Assembly: GCF_003933735.1 (NCBI RefSeq)
Contig: NZ_RSED01000005.1
Location: 186,001-250,000, forward strand
Origin: Aquabacterium soli
Lineage (GTDB): Bacteria; Pseudomonadota; Gammaproteobacteria; Burkholderiales; Burkholderiaceae_C
Reading direction: 5' to 3'
Length of the DNA stretch: 64,000 nt
The first letter of the stretch is position 1. Every line of letters begins with the position of its first letter. Below are positions 9,993 to 20,209 of this stretch, piece by piece. The notes under the pieces were generated by a model. That model searched no databases and had not been told where the DNA came from. It saw only the letters and a list, made by a program, of their open reading frames with translations. The position numbers and the translations under genes were made by a program.

Positions 9993-11102
9993 TCAGTCGC
10001 CGCTGAGGTAGCGCTTGCGCCAGAACAGCCAGGCCAGGCTCACGGCCACGCCCGCCATCAGCATGCAGGCGATCCAGAAGCCCGCAGCCTTGTGGATCAG
10101 CGGGATGCTGTCGAAGTTCATGCCGAAGATGCCGGTGATCAGGTTCAGCGGCAGAAAGATGGCCGTGAGCACCGTCAGCGTGCGCATGATCTCGTTGGTG
10201 CGGCTGCCCTGCGCGGAGAAGTGCATCTGCACTGCGCTCTCGGCCGAGCTTTCCAGTCGCCGCACATGGGTGAGCACGCGCTCGATGTGCTCGTGCACGT
10301 CGCGTGAGCGCACGCGCAGCACCTCGCGCTCGCGCGCGGCCACGGGGTCGGGGGGCACGGGCCACTCGTCCAGCGCGTCGATCCACTCCTGGATGGCGCT
10401 GCGCTGATCCTCGCAGGTGTCTTCCAGCAGGTGCAGGGCGTTGCGCGATTCCAGCAGGGCATGCCAGTTGATGAAGCGACTGCTGCGGCTGCCCAGCAGC
10501 TCCTGCTGCAGGTAGCCGAACTGGCGCGTGAGCAGGCGGCGCAGGTCCAGGTAGCTGTCGACCATGTGGTTGACGATGCGCAGCATCAGGTCGGCCGGGC
10601 TGGGGGGCAGGCGGCTGGCGCTGCCGCGCTGGTCAGGGCTGCTCTCGCGTCCCTGCGTCATCTGGAGCATGCGGTTGACGAAGAATTCATAGACCGCGCA
10701 GTCGGCCGGGTGCACCGTCAGCAACAGGCGCTCGAACACGGCCAGGCCCATGGGGCTGGTGTCGATGGAGGCCAGGGCCTGCCGGGCCGACGAAGCCGTG
10801 CCCGTGGATTCGTCCAAAAACATGCGCTCGGTGCGCGGCCCGGCCGCCAGGCGGCGAAACACCATCAGGTCGTACCACGAGGTGTAGTCGAACTGCGAGG
10901 GCAGCTGCGGGTTGAGCAGGTCGGCCACATGCAGATCCACCAGCGCGCCACCGGCCAGTTGCTGCAGGTGTGTCTGCACATCGACCAGGTTCACCTCGAA
11001 CTCGCGGCGGCCCAGGGTCACCCACAGGAAGCCATCGGCCGGCGGCTTGTCGGGCCAGCCGGGCAGTTCCTGGAAGCGGTCGTTGATCAGGAAGAAGCGC
11101 AC
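9993..11102 (-). CDS. corA: CorA-family magnesium/divalent cation transporter
   Basis: This is an inner-membrane channel-type transporter of 369 residues. The long cytosolic N-terminal domain is rich in charged helices. Two transmembrane segments lie at the C-terminus, and the signature GMN occurs in FGMNF at the end of TM1. The C-terminus is the usual short basic tail (FWRKRYLSGD). The start is GTG at 11100-11102 (product begins MRFFLIND). Substrate could be Mg2+, Co2+ or, as in ZntB relatives, Zn2+; the intact GMN does not separate these. It is transcribed downstream of hemB on the same strand, 116 bases away. Confidence 0.9.
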   Translation of the reverse strand: MRFFLINDRFQELPGWPDKPPADGFLWVTLGRREFEVNLVDVQTHLQQLAGGALVDLHVADLLNPQLPSQFDYTSWYDLMVFRRLAAGPRTERMFLDESTGTASSARQALASIDTSPMGLAVFERLLLTVHPADCAVYEFFVNRMLQMTQGRESSPDQRGSASRLPPSPADLMLRIVNHMVDSYLDLRRLLTRQFGYLQQELLGSRSSRFINWHALLESRNALHLLEDTCEDQRSAIQEWIDALDEWPVPPDPVAAREREVLRVRSRDVHEHIERVLTHVRRLESSAESAVQMHFSAQGSRTNEIMRTLTVLTAIFLPLNLITGIFGMNFDSIPLIHKAAGFWIACMLMAGVAVSLAWLFWRKRYLSGD

Positions 11103-11218
11103 AACAGGGGTCCTGGACAGTCAATGACGACAGGACGACAGTGTGACGCAATCTCGGGGCGCCAGGCACCCGTGTGGATCCGCCGGGGCCAGCGGGGCGC
11201 ACGAGGGCTGCGAGGGCC

Positions 11219-12458
<1,240 letters not shown>

Positions 12459-12552
12459 GCCTGAAGCGATCGCGCCGATCACAAATGATCGGGCGCCGGG
12501 CCGTAAAGCCCGTTCACAGGCCCCCATCATCGCGCCACTCATAATGGCTGCC

Positions 12553-12981
12553 ATGCTCTGGATCAAAGCCCTGCACATCGTCTTCGTCGCGAGTTGGTTC
12601 GCCGGTCTGTTCTACCTGCCGCGGATCTTCGTCAACCTGGCCCTGGTGGCGCCCGACAGCCACGCCGAACGTGAGCGCCTGCTCGTGATGGCCCGCAAGC
12701 TCTACCGCTTCAGCGCCTTCCTGATGCTGCCGGCCCTGGCGCTGGGGCTGGCGCTGTGGCTGTACTACGGCATCGGCAAAGGTCCGGGCAATGGCTGGAT
12801 GCATGCCAAGCTGCTGCTGGTGCTGGGGGCCGTGGGCTACCTGCACGTCTGCCGCCGCCTGATGCGCGATTTCGAGCAACTGGCCAACCGCCGCTCCCAC
12901 CGCTGGTACCGGGTCTTCAACGAGGTTTCGGTGCTGCTGTTCACCGCCATCGTGATCCTGGTGGTGGTCAAGCCCTTCTGA
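12553..12981 (+). CDS. hemJ: HemJ/CopD-family membrane protein, probable protoporphyrinogen oxidase
   Basis: This small inner-membrane protein of 142 residues has four hydrophobic segments. It opens with MLWIKALHIVFVASWFAGLFYLP-like sequence, the signature of UPF0093/HemJ. The conserved His is residue 8 and the conserved Lys lies in MHAKLLL. HemJ oxidises protoporphyrinogen IX to protoporphyrin IX late in haem synthesis; older annotation calls the family CopD-like. Divergent placement from hemB supports the haem role. The ATG at 12544 (three codons earlier) is an alternative start. Confidence 0.8.
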   Translation: MLWIKALHIVFVASWFAGLFYLPRIFVNLALVAPDSHAERERLLVMARKLYRFSAFLMLPALALGLALWLYYGIGKGPGNGWMHAKLLLVLGAVGYLHVCRRLMRDFEQLANRRSHRWYRVFNEVSVLLFTAIVILVVVKPF

Positions 12982-12992
12982 TCGGCGCACGG

Positions 12993-14132
12993 ATGTCTTT
13001 GCACCGCAGCACGGCCTGGCCGCTCACCTGGGTGAGCATGGCGCTGATCGTCTATGCCACCTTGCATCCCTTGACCGGCTGGCACCCGCCGCCGCCAGGC
13101 GCGTTCAATTGGATCCTGCCCAAGCAGTCGTTCGAGCTGCCTTCGGACCTGATGGCCAACCTGCTGGGCTACATGCCCCTGGGGTGTGTGATGTGCGTGG
13201 CCCAGTTGCGCACCGACCGGCGTCCGCTGGCCGCCGCGTTGATCACCGTGGCGGCATGTTCCGCACTGTCGTATTCATTGGAGCTCACCCAGTTCACCCT
13301 GCCGGGGCGCGTGCCTTCCATTTCCGACTGGGCGCTCAATTCGCTGGGCGCGGCCTGGGGGGTGCTGGCGGCTGTCACGGCCCATGCGCTGGGCCTCGTC
13401 GACTGGTGGCATCGCTGGCGCGAGCGCCTGTTCATCCCACAGGCGGGTTGGGGGCTGGCGCTGCTGTGGGTGTGGCCGCTGGGCCTGCTGTTCCCGCCGC
13501 CCTTGCCCTTGGGCGAGGGGCAGATCTGGCCGCCGCTGAGGCTGCAGCTGGTGGAGTGGACCATGGGCACCCCGTGGGAGTCCTGGTTCCTGCCGGCGGA
13601 CGATCCGCTCAGCCTGTTTGTGCCCCAGGCCTGGCACGATGCGGCCACGGCCACCGGCCCTTTGAACGGCGGGCGCGATGCGCTGATCGTGGCCCTGGGC
13701 CTGTTGGCGCCCATGGTGGTGGCCTGCGCCCTGGCGCGGCCCCGTGCCCTGCGCCTCTTGCTGCTGGCAGGGGCCGTGGGGGTGGCGCTGGTGGCCACCA
13801 CGTTCGCGACCGCGCTGAACTACGGTCCCGAGCATGCCTTCACCTGGATCAGCCTGCCGACGGTCATCGGTTTGTTGCTGGGCTCGCTGGCCGGCGGGCT
13901 GCTGCTCGACAGATCTCGCCGGGTGGTGGCCTTGATCGGGCTGTGCGTGCTGGGCGGCCTGATCTGGATGATCCACCAGGTGCCCCCCGATCCCTACTAC
14001 GCACAGACGCTGATGGCCTGGGAGGGCGGGCGTTTCATCCGCTTCCACGGCCTGGCGCGCTGGTTCGGTCTCCTGTGGCCGTTTGCGGCCTTTGCCTGGC
14101 TGTCCGGGCGGGCCCTGGGCCGTGCCGCCTAA
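12993..14132 (+). CDS. VanZ-family integral membrane protein
   Basis: The protein has 379 residues and about nine or ten hydrophobic segments. The N-terminal 140 residues form a VanZ-like domain: LVYATLHP-type opening, NLLGYMPLG, and ELTQFTLPGRVPSISDWALNSLGA, where the Glu and the D-x-x-x-N pattern are the family's conserved polar residues. The C-terminal half is hydrophobic and not recognised. VanZ proteins are linked to teicoplanin resistance in Gram-positives, but the role in proteobacteria is unknown. The ATG at 12993 lies 12 bases after the hemJ stop. Confidence 0.8.
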   Translation: MSLHRSTAWPLTWVSMALIVYATLHPLTGWHPPPPGAFNWILPKQSFELPSDLMANLLGYMPLGCVMCVAQLRTDRRPLAAALITVAACSALSYSLELTQFTLPGRVPSISDWALNSLGAAWGVLAAVTAHALGLVDWWHRWRERLFIPQAGWGLALLWVWPLGLLFPPPLPLGEGQIWPPLRLQLVEWTMGTPWESWFLPADDPLSLFVPQAWHDAATATGPLNGGRDALIVALGLLAPMVVACALARPRALRLLLLAGAVGVALVATTFATALNYGPEHAFTWISLPTVIGLLLGSLAGGLLLDRSRRVVALIGLCVLGGLIWMIHQVPPDPYYAQTLMAWEGGRFIRFHGLARWFGLLWPFAAFAWLSGRALGRAA

Positions 14133-14141
14133 AATCAGGTC

Positions 14142-14468
14142 ATGAGCTATTACCAGCGCCACATCTTCTTCTGCCTGAACCAGCGGGTCAACGGCGAATC
14201 CAGCTGCGGCGACGTCGGCGCCAAGGAGGGCTTCGACCACTGCAAGGCGCGTGTGAAGGCGGCAGGACTGTCAGGCGCGGGCCAGGTGCGCGTCAACAAG
14301 GCGGGTTGCCTGGACCGCTGCGCCGGCGGCCCGGTGGCCGTGGTCTACCCCGAAGGCACCTGGTACACCTTCATCGACAACGCCGACATCGACGAGATCG
14401 TCGACAGCCACCTGCTCAAGGGCGAGGTGGTCGAGCGCCTGGTGCTGCCACCTTCGGTGGGCCGCTGA
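14142..14468 (+). CDS. thioredoxin-like [2Fe-2S] ferredoxin
   Basis: A 108-residue protein starting MSYYQRHIFFCLN. Cysteines lie at about residues 11, 22, 31, 53 and 57, in the C...C...CLDRC pattern of the shethna/thioredoxin-like ferredoxin family that binds one [2Fe-2S] cluster. GPVAVVYPEGTWY is a typical late segment. It probably acts as a cytosolic electron carrier; the partner is unknown. It is followed within two bases by the hydrolase gene, so the two are likely co-transcribed. Confidence 0.85.
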   Translation: MSYYQRHIFFCLNQRVNGESSCGDVGAKEGFDHCKARVKAAGLSGAGQVRVNKAGCLDRCAGGPVAVVYPEGTWYTFIDNADIDEIVDSHLLKGEVVERLVLPPSVGR

Positions 14469-14469
14469 C

Positions 14470-15120
14470 ATGCTCGGACGCCCCGATGCCCATCTGATCG
14501 ACGGCCCCGCCGGTGCCCTGGAAGTGGTGGTGGAAACGCCCGATCTGCCCGACGGCACCGCTCCTATCGGCCTGGCCGTGGTGGCCCACCCCAATCCGCA
14601 GCAGGGCGGCACGATGGACAACAAGGTGGTCCACACCCTGGTGCGCGCCTTCGTGGCCCAGGGCTGGCAGACCGTGCGTTTCAACTACCGCGGCGTGGGC
14701 GCCTCGGAGGGCGGTTGGGACGAAGGCCGCGGCGAGGTCGACGACCTGCTGGCCGTGGTGGCCCACCACCGCACCGACCCGGCCCTGCGCGATGCGCCGC
14801 TGGCCCTGTCGGGCTTCTCTTTCGGGGGCTACATCGCGGCCGAGGCCGCGCACCGCCTGTCGGCGCAAGGCCAGGCCGCCAGCCCGCTGGTGCTGGTGAG
14901 CCCGGCCACCACCAAGTTCGCCGTGCCGCAGGTGCCCGCCGAGACGCTGGTGATCGAAGGCGAACTCGACGACGTCGTGCCGCTGCCCAGCATCCTCGAC
15001 TGGGCGCGCCCGCAGGGCCTGCCGGTCACGGTCGTGCCCGGGGCGGGGCATTTTTTCCATGGCCAGCTGGGCACGCTCAAGCAGATCGTGCTGCGCCATC
15101 TCAAGGCCCTGGCCGCCTGA
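14470..15120 (+). CDS. small alpha/beta hydrolase
   Basis: A 216-residue alpha/beta hydrolase. HPNPQQGGTMDNKVV is the characteristic opening of a short, cap-less family found across proteobacteria. The nucleophile elbow is GFSFGG (Ser), the acid lies in GELDDVVP and the His in GAGHFFHG, so the triad is complete. No signal peptide is seen, so it is cytosolic. Substrate unknown. Start and ferredoxin stop are separated by one base. Confidence 0.88.
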   Translation: MLGRPDAHLIDGPAGALEVVVETPDLPDGTAPIGLAVVAHPNPQQGGTMDNKVVHTLVRAFVAQGWQTVRFNYRGVGASEGGWDEGRGEVDDLLAVVAHHRTDPALRDAPLALSGFSFGGYIAAEAAHRLSAQGQAASPLVLVSPATTKFAVPQVPAETLVIEGELDDVVPLPSILDWARPQGLPVTVVPGAGHFFHGQLGTLKQIVLRHLKALAA

Positions 15121-15222
15121 ACCTCTTCGCCCCCGGTCCGCGCAGGCCGCTTCACATTTTGTTGAACTTGCGCGCGTGCCAGGGCTCTGTTGTGATCCCG
15201 ATCCCTGTCTGACCCTTAGAAC

Positions 15223-16467
15223 ATGAACATCCCCCGCTTCGACCGTCGCCAGTGCCTGGTGGCCCTGACGGCCGCTTCGCTGCTGGCCGGCCTGCCCGCG
15301 GCCGCCCAGACTCCCGCGCCCGCGGCCACCACCTTGCTGCCCTCGGTCACCGCCACGGCGGTCAACCCGGCCATGCCGCAGCCGCCCGAGATCGCGGCTC
15401 GTGCCTTCATCCTGCAGGATCTGAGCACCGGCCAGACCGTGGCCGCCCGCCAGGCCGACACCCCGGTCGAGCCCGCATCGCTCACCAAGCTGATGACGGC
15501 CTACCTGGTGTTCCAGGCCCTGCAGAGCGGCAAACTGCAGCTCACGCAGGACCTGCCCGTCTCCGAGCGCGCCTGGCGCACGGGCATGACCGGCGCCTCG
15601 CGCACCTTCATCAAGGTCAACACCCGTGTCAACGTCGATGACCTGATCAAGGGCATGATCGCCCAGAGCGGCAACGACGCCACCGTGGCGCTGGCCGAAG
15701 GCGTGGGCGGCACGGTCGAGGGCTTCGTCGACATGATGAACCGCCAGGCCCAGGCCTTTGGCCTCAAGAGCACCAGCTTCAAGAACCCCGAGGGCCTGAC
15801 CGCGCCCGGCCATACCAGCACCGCCCGCGAGCTGTCGATCATCGCCGCGCGCCTGATCACCGACTTCCCGAACTCGCTGCCGTACTACTCCATGAAGGAG
15901 TTCACCTACAACGGCATCAAGCAGAACAACCGCAACCTGCTGCTGTGGCGCGACCCCACCGTCGATGGCCTCAAGACCGGCTACACCGACGCGGCCGGCT
16001 ACTGCCTGATCGCCACCGCCAAGCGCCCCGTGCCCGGCGTGAGCGGCGGTTCGCGCCGGCTGCTGAGCGTGGTGGTGGGCACGGCCTCGCCCGAGGCCCG
16101 CGCCAACGAGAGCCAGAAGCTGCTGAACTGGGGCTACGGCGCCTTCGACGTCGTCAAGCTGTTCGATGCCGGCCAGGCCGTGACCACGGCGCCGGTGTGG
16201 AAGGGCGATGCGAACACCGTCAAGCTGGGCCGTGCCCAGCCCTTGGTGGTGGTGGTGCCCCGTGGCCAGGCCGGCAGCGTCAAGACCACCGTCAACCGCA
16301 ACGACCCGCTGATGGCCCCCTTGACGAAGGGCCAGACCGTGGGCACGCTCAAGATCACCGTCGCCGGCCAGCCCTGGCAGGACGTGCCGCTGCAGGCCCT
16401 GGACGCCGTGCCCAGCGCCGGCTGGTTCGGCCGTGCCTGGGACGCGCTGCGCCTGGCGATCCAGTGA
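15223..16467 (+). CDS. dacA: D-alanyl-D-alanine carboxypeptidase PBP5/6 type (S11)
   Basis: DacA removes the terminal D-Ala from peptidoglycan pentapeptides in the periplasm. The 414-residue protein has a signal peptide ending near PAAAQ, then the motifs SLTK (in EPASLTKLM), SGN (in AQSGNDATV) and KTG (in DGLKTGYTD). A C-terminal PBP5 beta domain follows, then a final amphipathic stretch (WFGRAWDALRLAIQ) that would anchor it to the inner membrane. It precedes ybeD by 13 bases, a common arrangement. A second, S13-type carboxypeptidase (dacB) is encoded at 6.1-7.7 kb. Confidence 0.94.
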   Translation: MNIPRFDRRQCLVALTAASLLAGLPAAAQTPAPAATTLLPSVTATAVNPAMPQPPEIAARAFILQDLSTGQTVAARQADTPVEPASLTKLMTAYLVFQALQSGKLQLTQDLPVSERAWRTGMTGASRTFIKVNTRVNVDDLIKGMIAQSGNDATVALAEGVGGTVEGFVDMMNRQAQAFGLKSTSFKNPEGLTAPGHTSTARELSIIAARLITDFPNSLPYYSMKEFTYNGIKQNNRNLLLWRDPTVDGLKTGYTDAAGYCLIATAKRPVPGVSGGSRRLLSVVVGTASPEARANESQKLLNWGYGAFDVVKLFDAGQAVTTAPVWKGDANTVKLGRAQPLVVVVPRGQAGSVKTTVNRNDPLMAPLTKGQTVGTLKITVAGQPWQDVPLQALDAVPSAGWFGRAWDALRLAIQ

Positions 16468-16480
16468 AAGGCCCGATGCC

Positions 16481-16774
16481 ATGAACGAACCCGTCAACCC
16501 CGTGATCCCGCCCGAGCAGTCGCTGATCGAGTACCCCAGCGCCTTCCCCATCAAGGTGATGGGGGCGCACTCCGAGCCCTTCGTCGAGGCCGTCATCGAG
16601 ATCGCCCGCGCGCATGCGCCCGATTTCGACCCGGCCACCGGCCTGGAGCGCCGCCCCAGCAGCAGCGGCAACTACATCGGCCTGACGATCACCATCACGG
16701 CCACCAGCCGCGAACAGCTGGACAACCTCTACCGCGCCCTGACCAGCCATCCGCAGGTCAAGTACGTGCTCTAG
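16481..16774 (+). CDS. ybeD: YbeD/DUF493 family protein
   Basis: A 97-residue ACT-like small protein. LIEYPSAFPIKVMG and the closing LTSHPQVKYVL are the family hallmarks. In many proteobacteria ybeD sits between dacA and lipB-lipA and is linked to lipoate metabolism. Here dacA is adjacent but lipB-lipA lie 19 kb away. I chose the ATG at 16481; the open frame extends upstream into dacA but has no family sequence there. Function remains uncertain. Confidence 0.9.
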   Translation: MNEPVNPVIPPEQSLIEYPSAFPIKVMGAHSEPFVEAVIEIARAHAPDFDPATGLERRPSSSGNYIGLTITITATSREQLDNLYRALTSHPQVKYVL

Positions 16775-16868
16775 CGGCCCCAGCCTTCACTCTGCGGCGT
16801 CCTGAAAAGAGGGCGCCGCCCACCCGCATACAATCGCCTGTTGCCTCCGGACCGGGGGCAGGCATCAA

Positions 16869-17225
16869 ATGGCCCGTGTTCAGGGCATGAAGGATTTCGT
16901 CGTGTTCATCTCCAATGCTTACGCTCAAGCCGCCGGCGCGGCCTCTTCCACCACCAGCGGCCTGATGGGCATGCTGCCCCTGGTGCTCATGTTCGTGGTG
17001 CTGTACTTCGTCATGATCCGCCCGCAGATGAAGAAGCAGAAGGAAACCCGCGCCATGCTCGACGCCCTGGCCAAGGGTGACGAGGTCGTCACGCAGGGCG
17101 GCATCATCGGCAAGATCACCAAGCTGGGCGACACCTTCGTCTCGGTGGAAATCGCCCCCAACACCGAAGTGCAGGTGCAGCGCGTCGCCGTGATCCAGGT
17201 GCTGCCCAAGGGCAGCCTGAAGTAA
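16869..17225 (+). CDS. yajC: preprotein translocase subunit YajC
   Basis: YajC is a small inner-membrane partner of SecDF in protein export. One transmembrane helix (about residues 32-52, LVLMFVVLYFVMI) is followed by the conserved RPQMKKQKE and a cytosolic beta domain (GDEVVTQGGIIGKI). The ATG at 16869 has AGG six bases upstream; an ATG at 16887 is an alternative. A TACAAT at 16829-16834 is a plausible -10 box. It leads the yajC-secD-secF operon. Confidence 0.93.
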   Translation: MARVQGMKDFVVFISNAYAQAAGAASSTTSGLMGMLPLVLMFVVLYFVMIRPQMKKQKETRAMLDALAKGDEVVTQGGIIGKITKLGDTFVSVEIAPNTEVQVQRVAVIQVLPKGSLK

Positions 17226-17259
17226 ACCGCATCCACCTCTTGCCGCAAAGCCGATTGCC

Positions 17260-19110
17260 ATGAACCGTTACGCCTGGTGGAAATACCTCATCATCGCGGT
17301 GGCCCTCTTCGTGGGCTTCGTGTACACGTTGCCCAACTTCTTCGGCGAGGCGCCGGCGGTGCAGTTGTCCAGCGGCAAGGCCACGGTCAAGCTCGATGCC
17401 AGCGCGGTCGGGACCGTGGAATCTGCCCTCAAGCAGGCGGGCATCACGGCTGATTTCGTCGAGTTCGACAACGGCTCGGTCAAGGCGCGCTTTCCTGACA
17501 CGGACACCCAGCTCAAGGCGCGCGATGCCATCCGCCGTGCCTTCAACCCTGATCCGGCCGACGAGCATTACATCGTCGCGCTGAACCTGCTGTCGCGCTC
17601 GCCCCACTGGCTGCGCGCGCTGCACGCCCACCCCATGTACCTCGGCCTGGATCTGCGCGGTGGCGTGCACTTCCTGATGCAGGTGGACATGAAGGCGGCG
17701 CTCACGCAGAAGGTCGAGAGCCTGTCCTCCGACATCCGCACCCAGCTGCGCGACAAGGACATCCGCCACGGCGGCATCCGCCGCGAGGGCGACACCATCC
17801 AGATCCGTTTCCGTGACGAGGCGACGCGCGAGCAGGCGCTGCGCCTGGTCGGCAACCTGGCCGACCTGGCCTGGGTGCCGGGCTCGGACGCCGGCGATCT
17901 GACCCTGGTCGGCTCGCTCAAGCCCACCTCGATGCGCACCATCCAGGAGCAGGCGCTCAAGCAGAACATCACCACCCTGCACAACCGGATCAACGAACTC
18001 GGCGTGGCCGAGCCCGTGATCCAGCAGCAGGGCCTGGACCGCGTCGTGGTGCAGCTGCCCGGCGTGCAGGACACCGCCCGCGCCAAGGACATCATCGGCC
18101 GCACCGCCACGCTGGAAGTGCGCATGGTCGACGACAGCGCCGAAGCCCAGGCCGCACTGGCCGGCGGCCCCGTGCCCTTCGGCACCGAGCGCTACCTGGA
18201 GCGCGGTGGCGTGCCCATCATCGTCAAGCGCCAGGTGGTGCTGACCGGCGAGAACCTCACCGACGCCCAGCCCGGCTTCGACGAGAACCACGAAGCCGCC
18301 GTGCACCTGACGCTCGATTCGCGTGGCGCGCGCATCTTCAAGGACGTCACGCGCGAGAACATCAACAAGCGCATGGCCATCCTGCTGTTCGAAAAGGGCA
18401 AGGGCGAGGTCGTGACCGCCCCCGTGATCCGTGGCGAGATCGGCGGCGGACGCGTGCAGATCTCCGGCCGCATGAGCACCGAAGAGGCCGCCGACACCGC
18501 GCTGCTGCTGCGCGCCGGTTCGCTGGCTGCGCCGATGGAGATCATCGAAGAGCGCACCGTCGGCCCCAGCCTGGGCGCCGACAACATCAAGATGGGTTTC
18601 GACAGCCTGATGTACGGCTTCATCGCCATCTCGGTGTTCATGATCCTGTACTACATGCTGTTCGGCGTGTTCTCCACCATCGCCCTCACGGTCAACCTGT
18701 TCCTGCTGGTGGCCGTGCTGTCCATGCTGCAGGCCACGCTGACGCTGCCCGGCATCGCGGCCATCGCCCTGACCCTGGGCATGGCCATCGACTCCAACGT
18801 GCTGATCAACGAGCGGGTGCGTGAAGAGCTGCGTGCCGGTGCGGCGCCGCAATCGGCCATCAACGCCGGCTACGAGCACGCCTGGGCCACCATCCTGGAC
18901 TCCAACGTCACCACCCTGATCGCCGGCCTGGCGCTGCTGGCCTTCGGTTCGGGCCCTGTGCGCGGGTTCGCCGTGGTGCACTGCCTGGGTATCCTGACCT
19001 CGATGTTCTCGGCCGTGTTCTTCTCGCGCGGGCTGGTCAACCTCTGGTATGGCCGTCAGAAAAAGCTCAAGGGCGTGGCCATCGGCCAGGTCTGGAAGCC
19101 CCAGGAATAA
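17260..19110 (+). CDS. secD: protein translocase subunit SecD
   Basis: SecD uses the proton motive force with SecF to pull proteins across the inner membrane. The 616-residue protein has an N-terminal TM (residues 9-28), a large periplasmic P1 region, and five C-terminal TMs of the RND type. Seen motifs include the conserved LGLDLRGGVHFLMQVD after TM1 and the block from SLGADNIKMGFDS onwards, with GMAIDSNVLINERVREE in the TM4 region. The length matches Burkholderiales SecD. The stop is 18 bases before secF. Confidence 0.97.
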   Translation: MNRYAWWKYLIIAVALFVGFVYTLPNFFGEAPAVQLSSGKATVKLDASAVGTVESALKQAGITADFVEFDNGSVKARFPDTDTQLKARDAIRRAFNPDPADEHYIVALNLLSRSPHWLRALHAHPMYLGLDLRGGVHFLMQVDMKAALTQKVESLSSDIRTQLRDKDIRHGGIRREGDTIQIRFRDEATREQALRLVGNLADLAWVPGSDAGDLTLVGSLKPTSMRTIQEQALKQNITTLHNRINELGVAEPVIQQQGLDRVVVQLPGVQDTARAKDIIGRTATLEVRMVDDSAEAQAALAGGPVPFGTERYLERGGVPIIVKRQVVLTGENLTDAQPGFDENHEAAVHLTLDSRGARIFKDVTRENINKRMAILLFEKGKGEVVTAPVIRGEIGGGRVQISGRMSTEEAADTALLLRAGSLAAPMEIIEERTVGPSLGADNIKMGFDSLMYGFIAISVFMILYYMLFGVFSTIALTVNLFLLVAVLSMLQATLTLPGIAAIALTLGMAIDSNVLINERVREELRAGAAPQSAINAGYEHAWATILDSNVTTLIAGLALLAFGSGPVRGFAVVHCLGILTSMFSAVFFSRGLVNLWYGRQKKLKGVAIGQVWKPQE

Positions 19111-19128
19111 GAAGAGGAGCGACGCACC

Positions 19129-20145
19129 ATGGAATTCTTCCGCATCAAGCGCGACATCCCGTTCATGCGGCATGCGCTGGTCTTCAACATCATCTCGTTC
19201 CTGACCTTCGCCGCCGCCGTCTTCTTCCTGGTCACGCGGGGGCTGCATTTCTCCATCGAATTCACGGGTGGTTCCGTGCTGGAGATGCAGTACGCCCAGA
19301 GCGCCGACCTGGCCAAGACCCGCCATGCCGTCGAAACCCTGAACTTCGGTGAAGTGCAGGTGCAGAACTTCGGCACTTCGCGCGACGTGCTGGTGCGCGT
19401 GCCCCTGCGCGAAGGCATGAAGCAGTCCGAGGTCGTGAGCAAGGTGTTCGACGCCGTCTGCAAGGCCGAGAACGGCACCGTGTCGCAACTCAAGACCGAC
19501 CATGGCGACAAGCCTGTCTGCCAGGCCGGTGCCTCCGAGCCCGTGTCGCTGCAGCGCAGTGAATTCGTCGGCCCGCAGGTGGGCTCTGAGCTGGCGCGCG
19601 ACGGTGCCCTGGCCTTGCTGGTGACGGTGGTCGGCATCATGGCCTACCTGGCCTTCCGCTTCGAGTGGAAGTTCGCGGTGGCCGGCGTGATCGCCAACCT
19701 GCACGACGTGGTCATCATCCTGGGCTTTTTCGCCTACTTCCAGTGGGAGTTCTCGCTGTCGGTTCTGGCGGCCATCCTGGCGGTGCTGGGCTATTCGGTG
19801 AACGAATCCGTGGTGATCTTCGACCGGATCCGCGAGGCCTTCCGCCGCTTCCGCAAGCTCAACACCTCCGAGGTGATCGACCACGCCATCACCAGCACGA
19901 TGAGCCGCACCATCATCACCCACCTGTCCACGCAGATGATGGTGACGTCCATGCTGATCTTCGGTGGCCCCACGCTGCACTACTTCGCGCTGGCACTGAC
20001 CATCGGCATCCTGTTCGGGATCTACTCCTCGGTGTTCGTGGCCGCGGCCCTGGCCATGTGGCTGGGCGTCAAGCGCGAAGACCTGATGAAAAACACCAAA
20101 AAAGAGACCGATCCCAACGATCCCAACGCTGGCGCCGTGGTGTAG
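19129..20145 (+). CDS. secF: protein translocase subunit SecF
   Basis: The partner of SecD, 338 residues with six TMs. The conserved FSIEFTGG lies after TM1, and the late block GYSVNESVVIFDRIREAFR is the SecF counterpart of the SecD TM4 motif. A short insertion with two Cys residues occurs in the periplasmic domain (KAENGTVSQLKTDHGDK). The ATG follows GAGGAG by about ten bases. It closes the yajC-secDF operon. Confidence 0.97.
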   Translation: MEFFRIKRDIPFMRHALVFNIISFLTFAAAVFFLVTRGLHFSIEFTGGSVLEMQYAQSADLAKTRHAVETLNFGEVQVQNFGTSRDVLVRVPLREGMKQSEVVSKVFDAVCKAENGTVSQLKTDHGDKPVCQAGASEPVSLQRSEFVGPQVGSELARDGALALLVTVVGIMAYLAFRFEWKFAVAGVIANLHDVVIILGFFAYFQWEFSLSVLAAILAVLGYSVNESVVIFDRIREAFRRFRKLNTSEVIDHAITSTMSRTIITHLSTQMMVTSMLIFGGPTLHYFALALTIGILFGIYSSVFVAAALAMWLGVKREDLMKNTKKETDPNDPNAGAVV

Positions 20146-20209
20146 AGTGGTTCTTCATTGAACACTTGGGGGGCACTTGCCGTGGGCTGATCCGCCCCCC
20201 GCCCGGTCT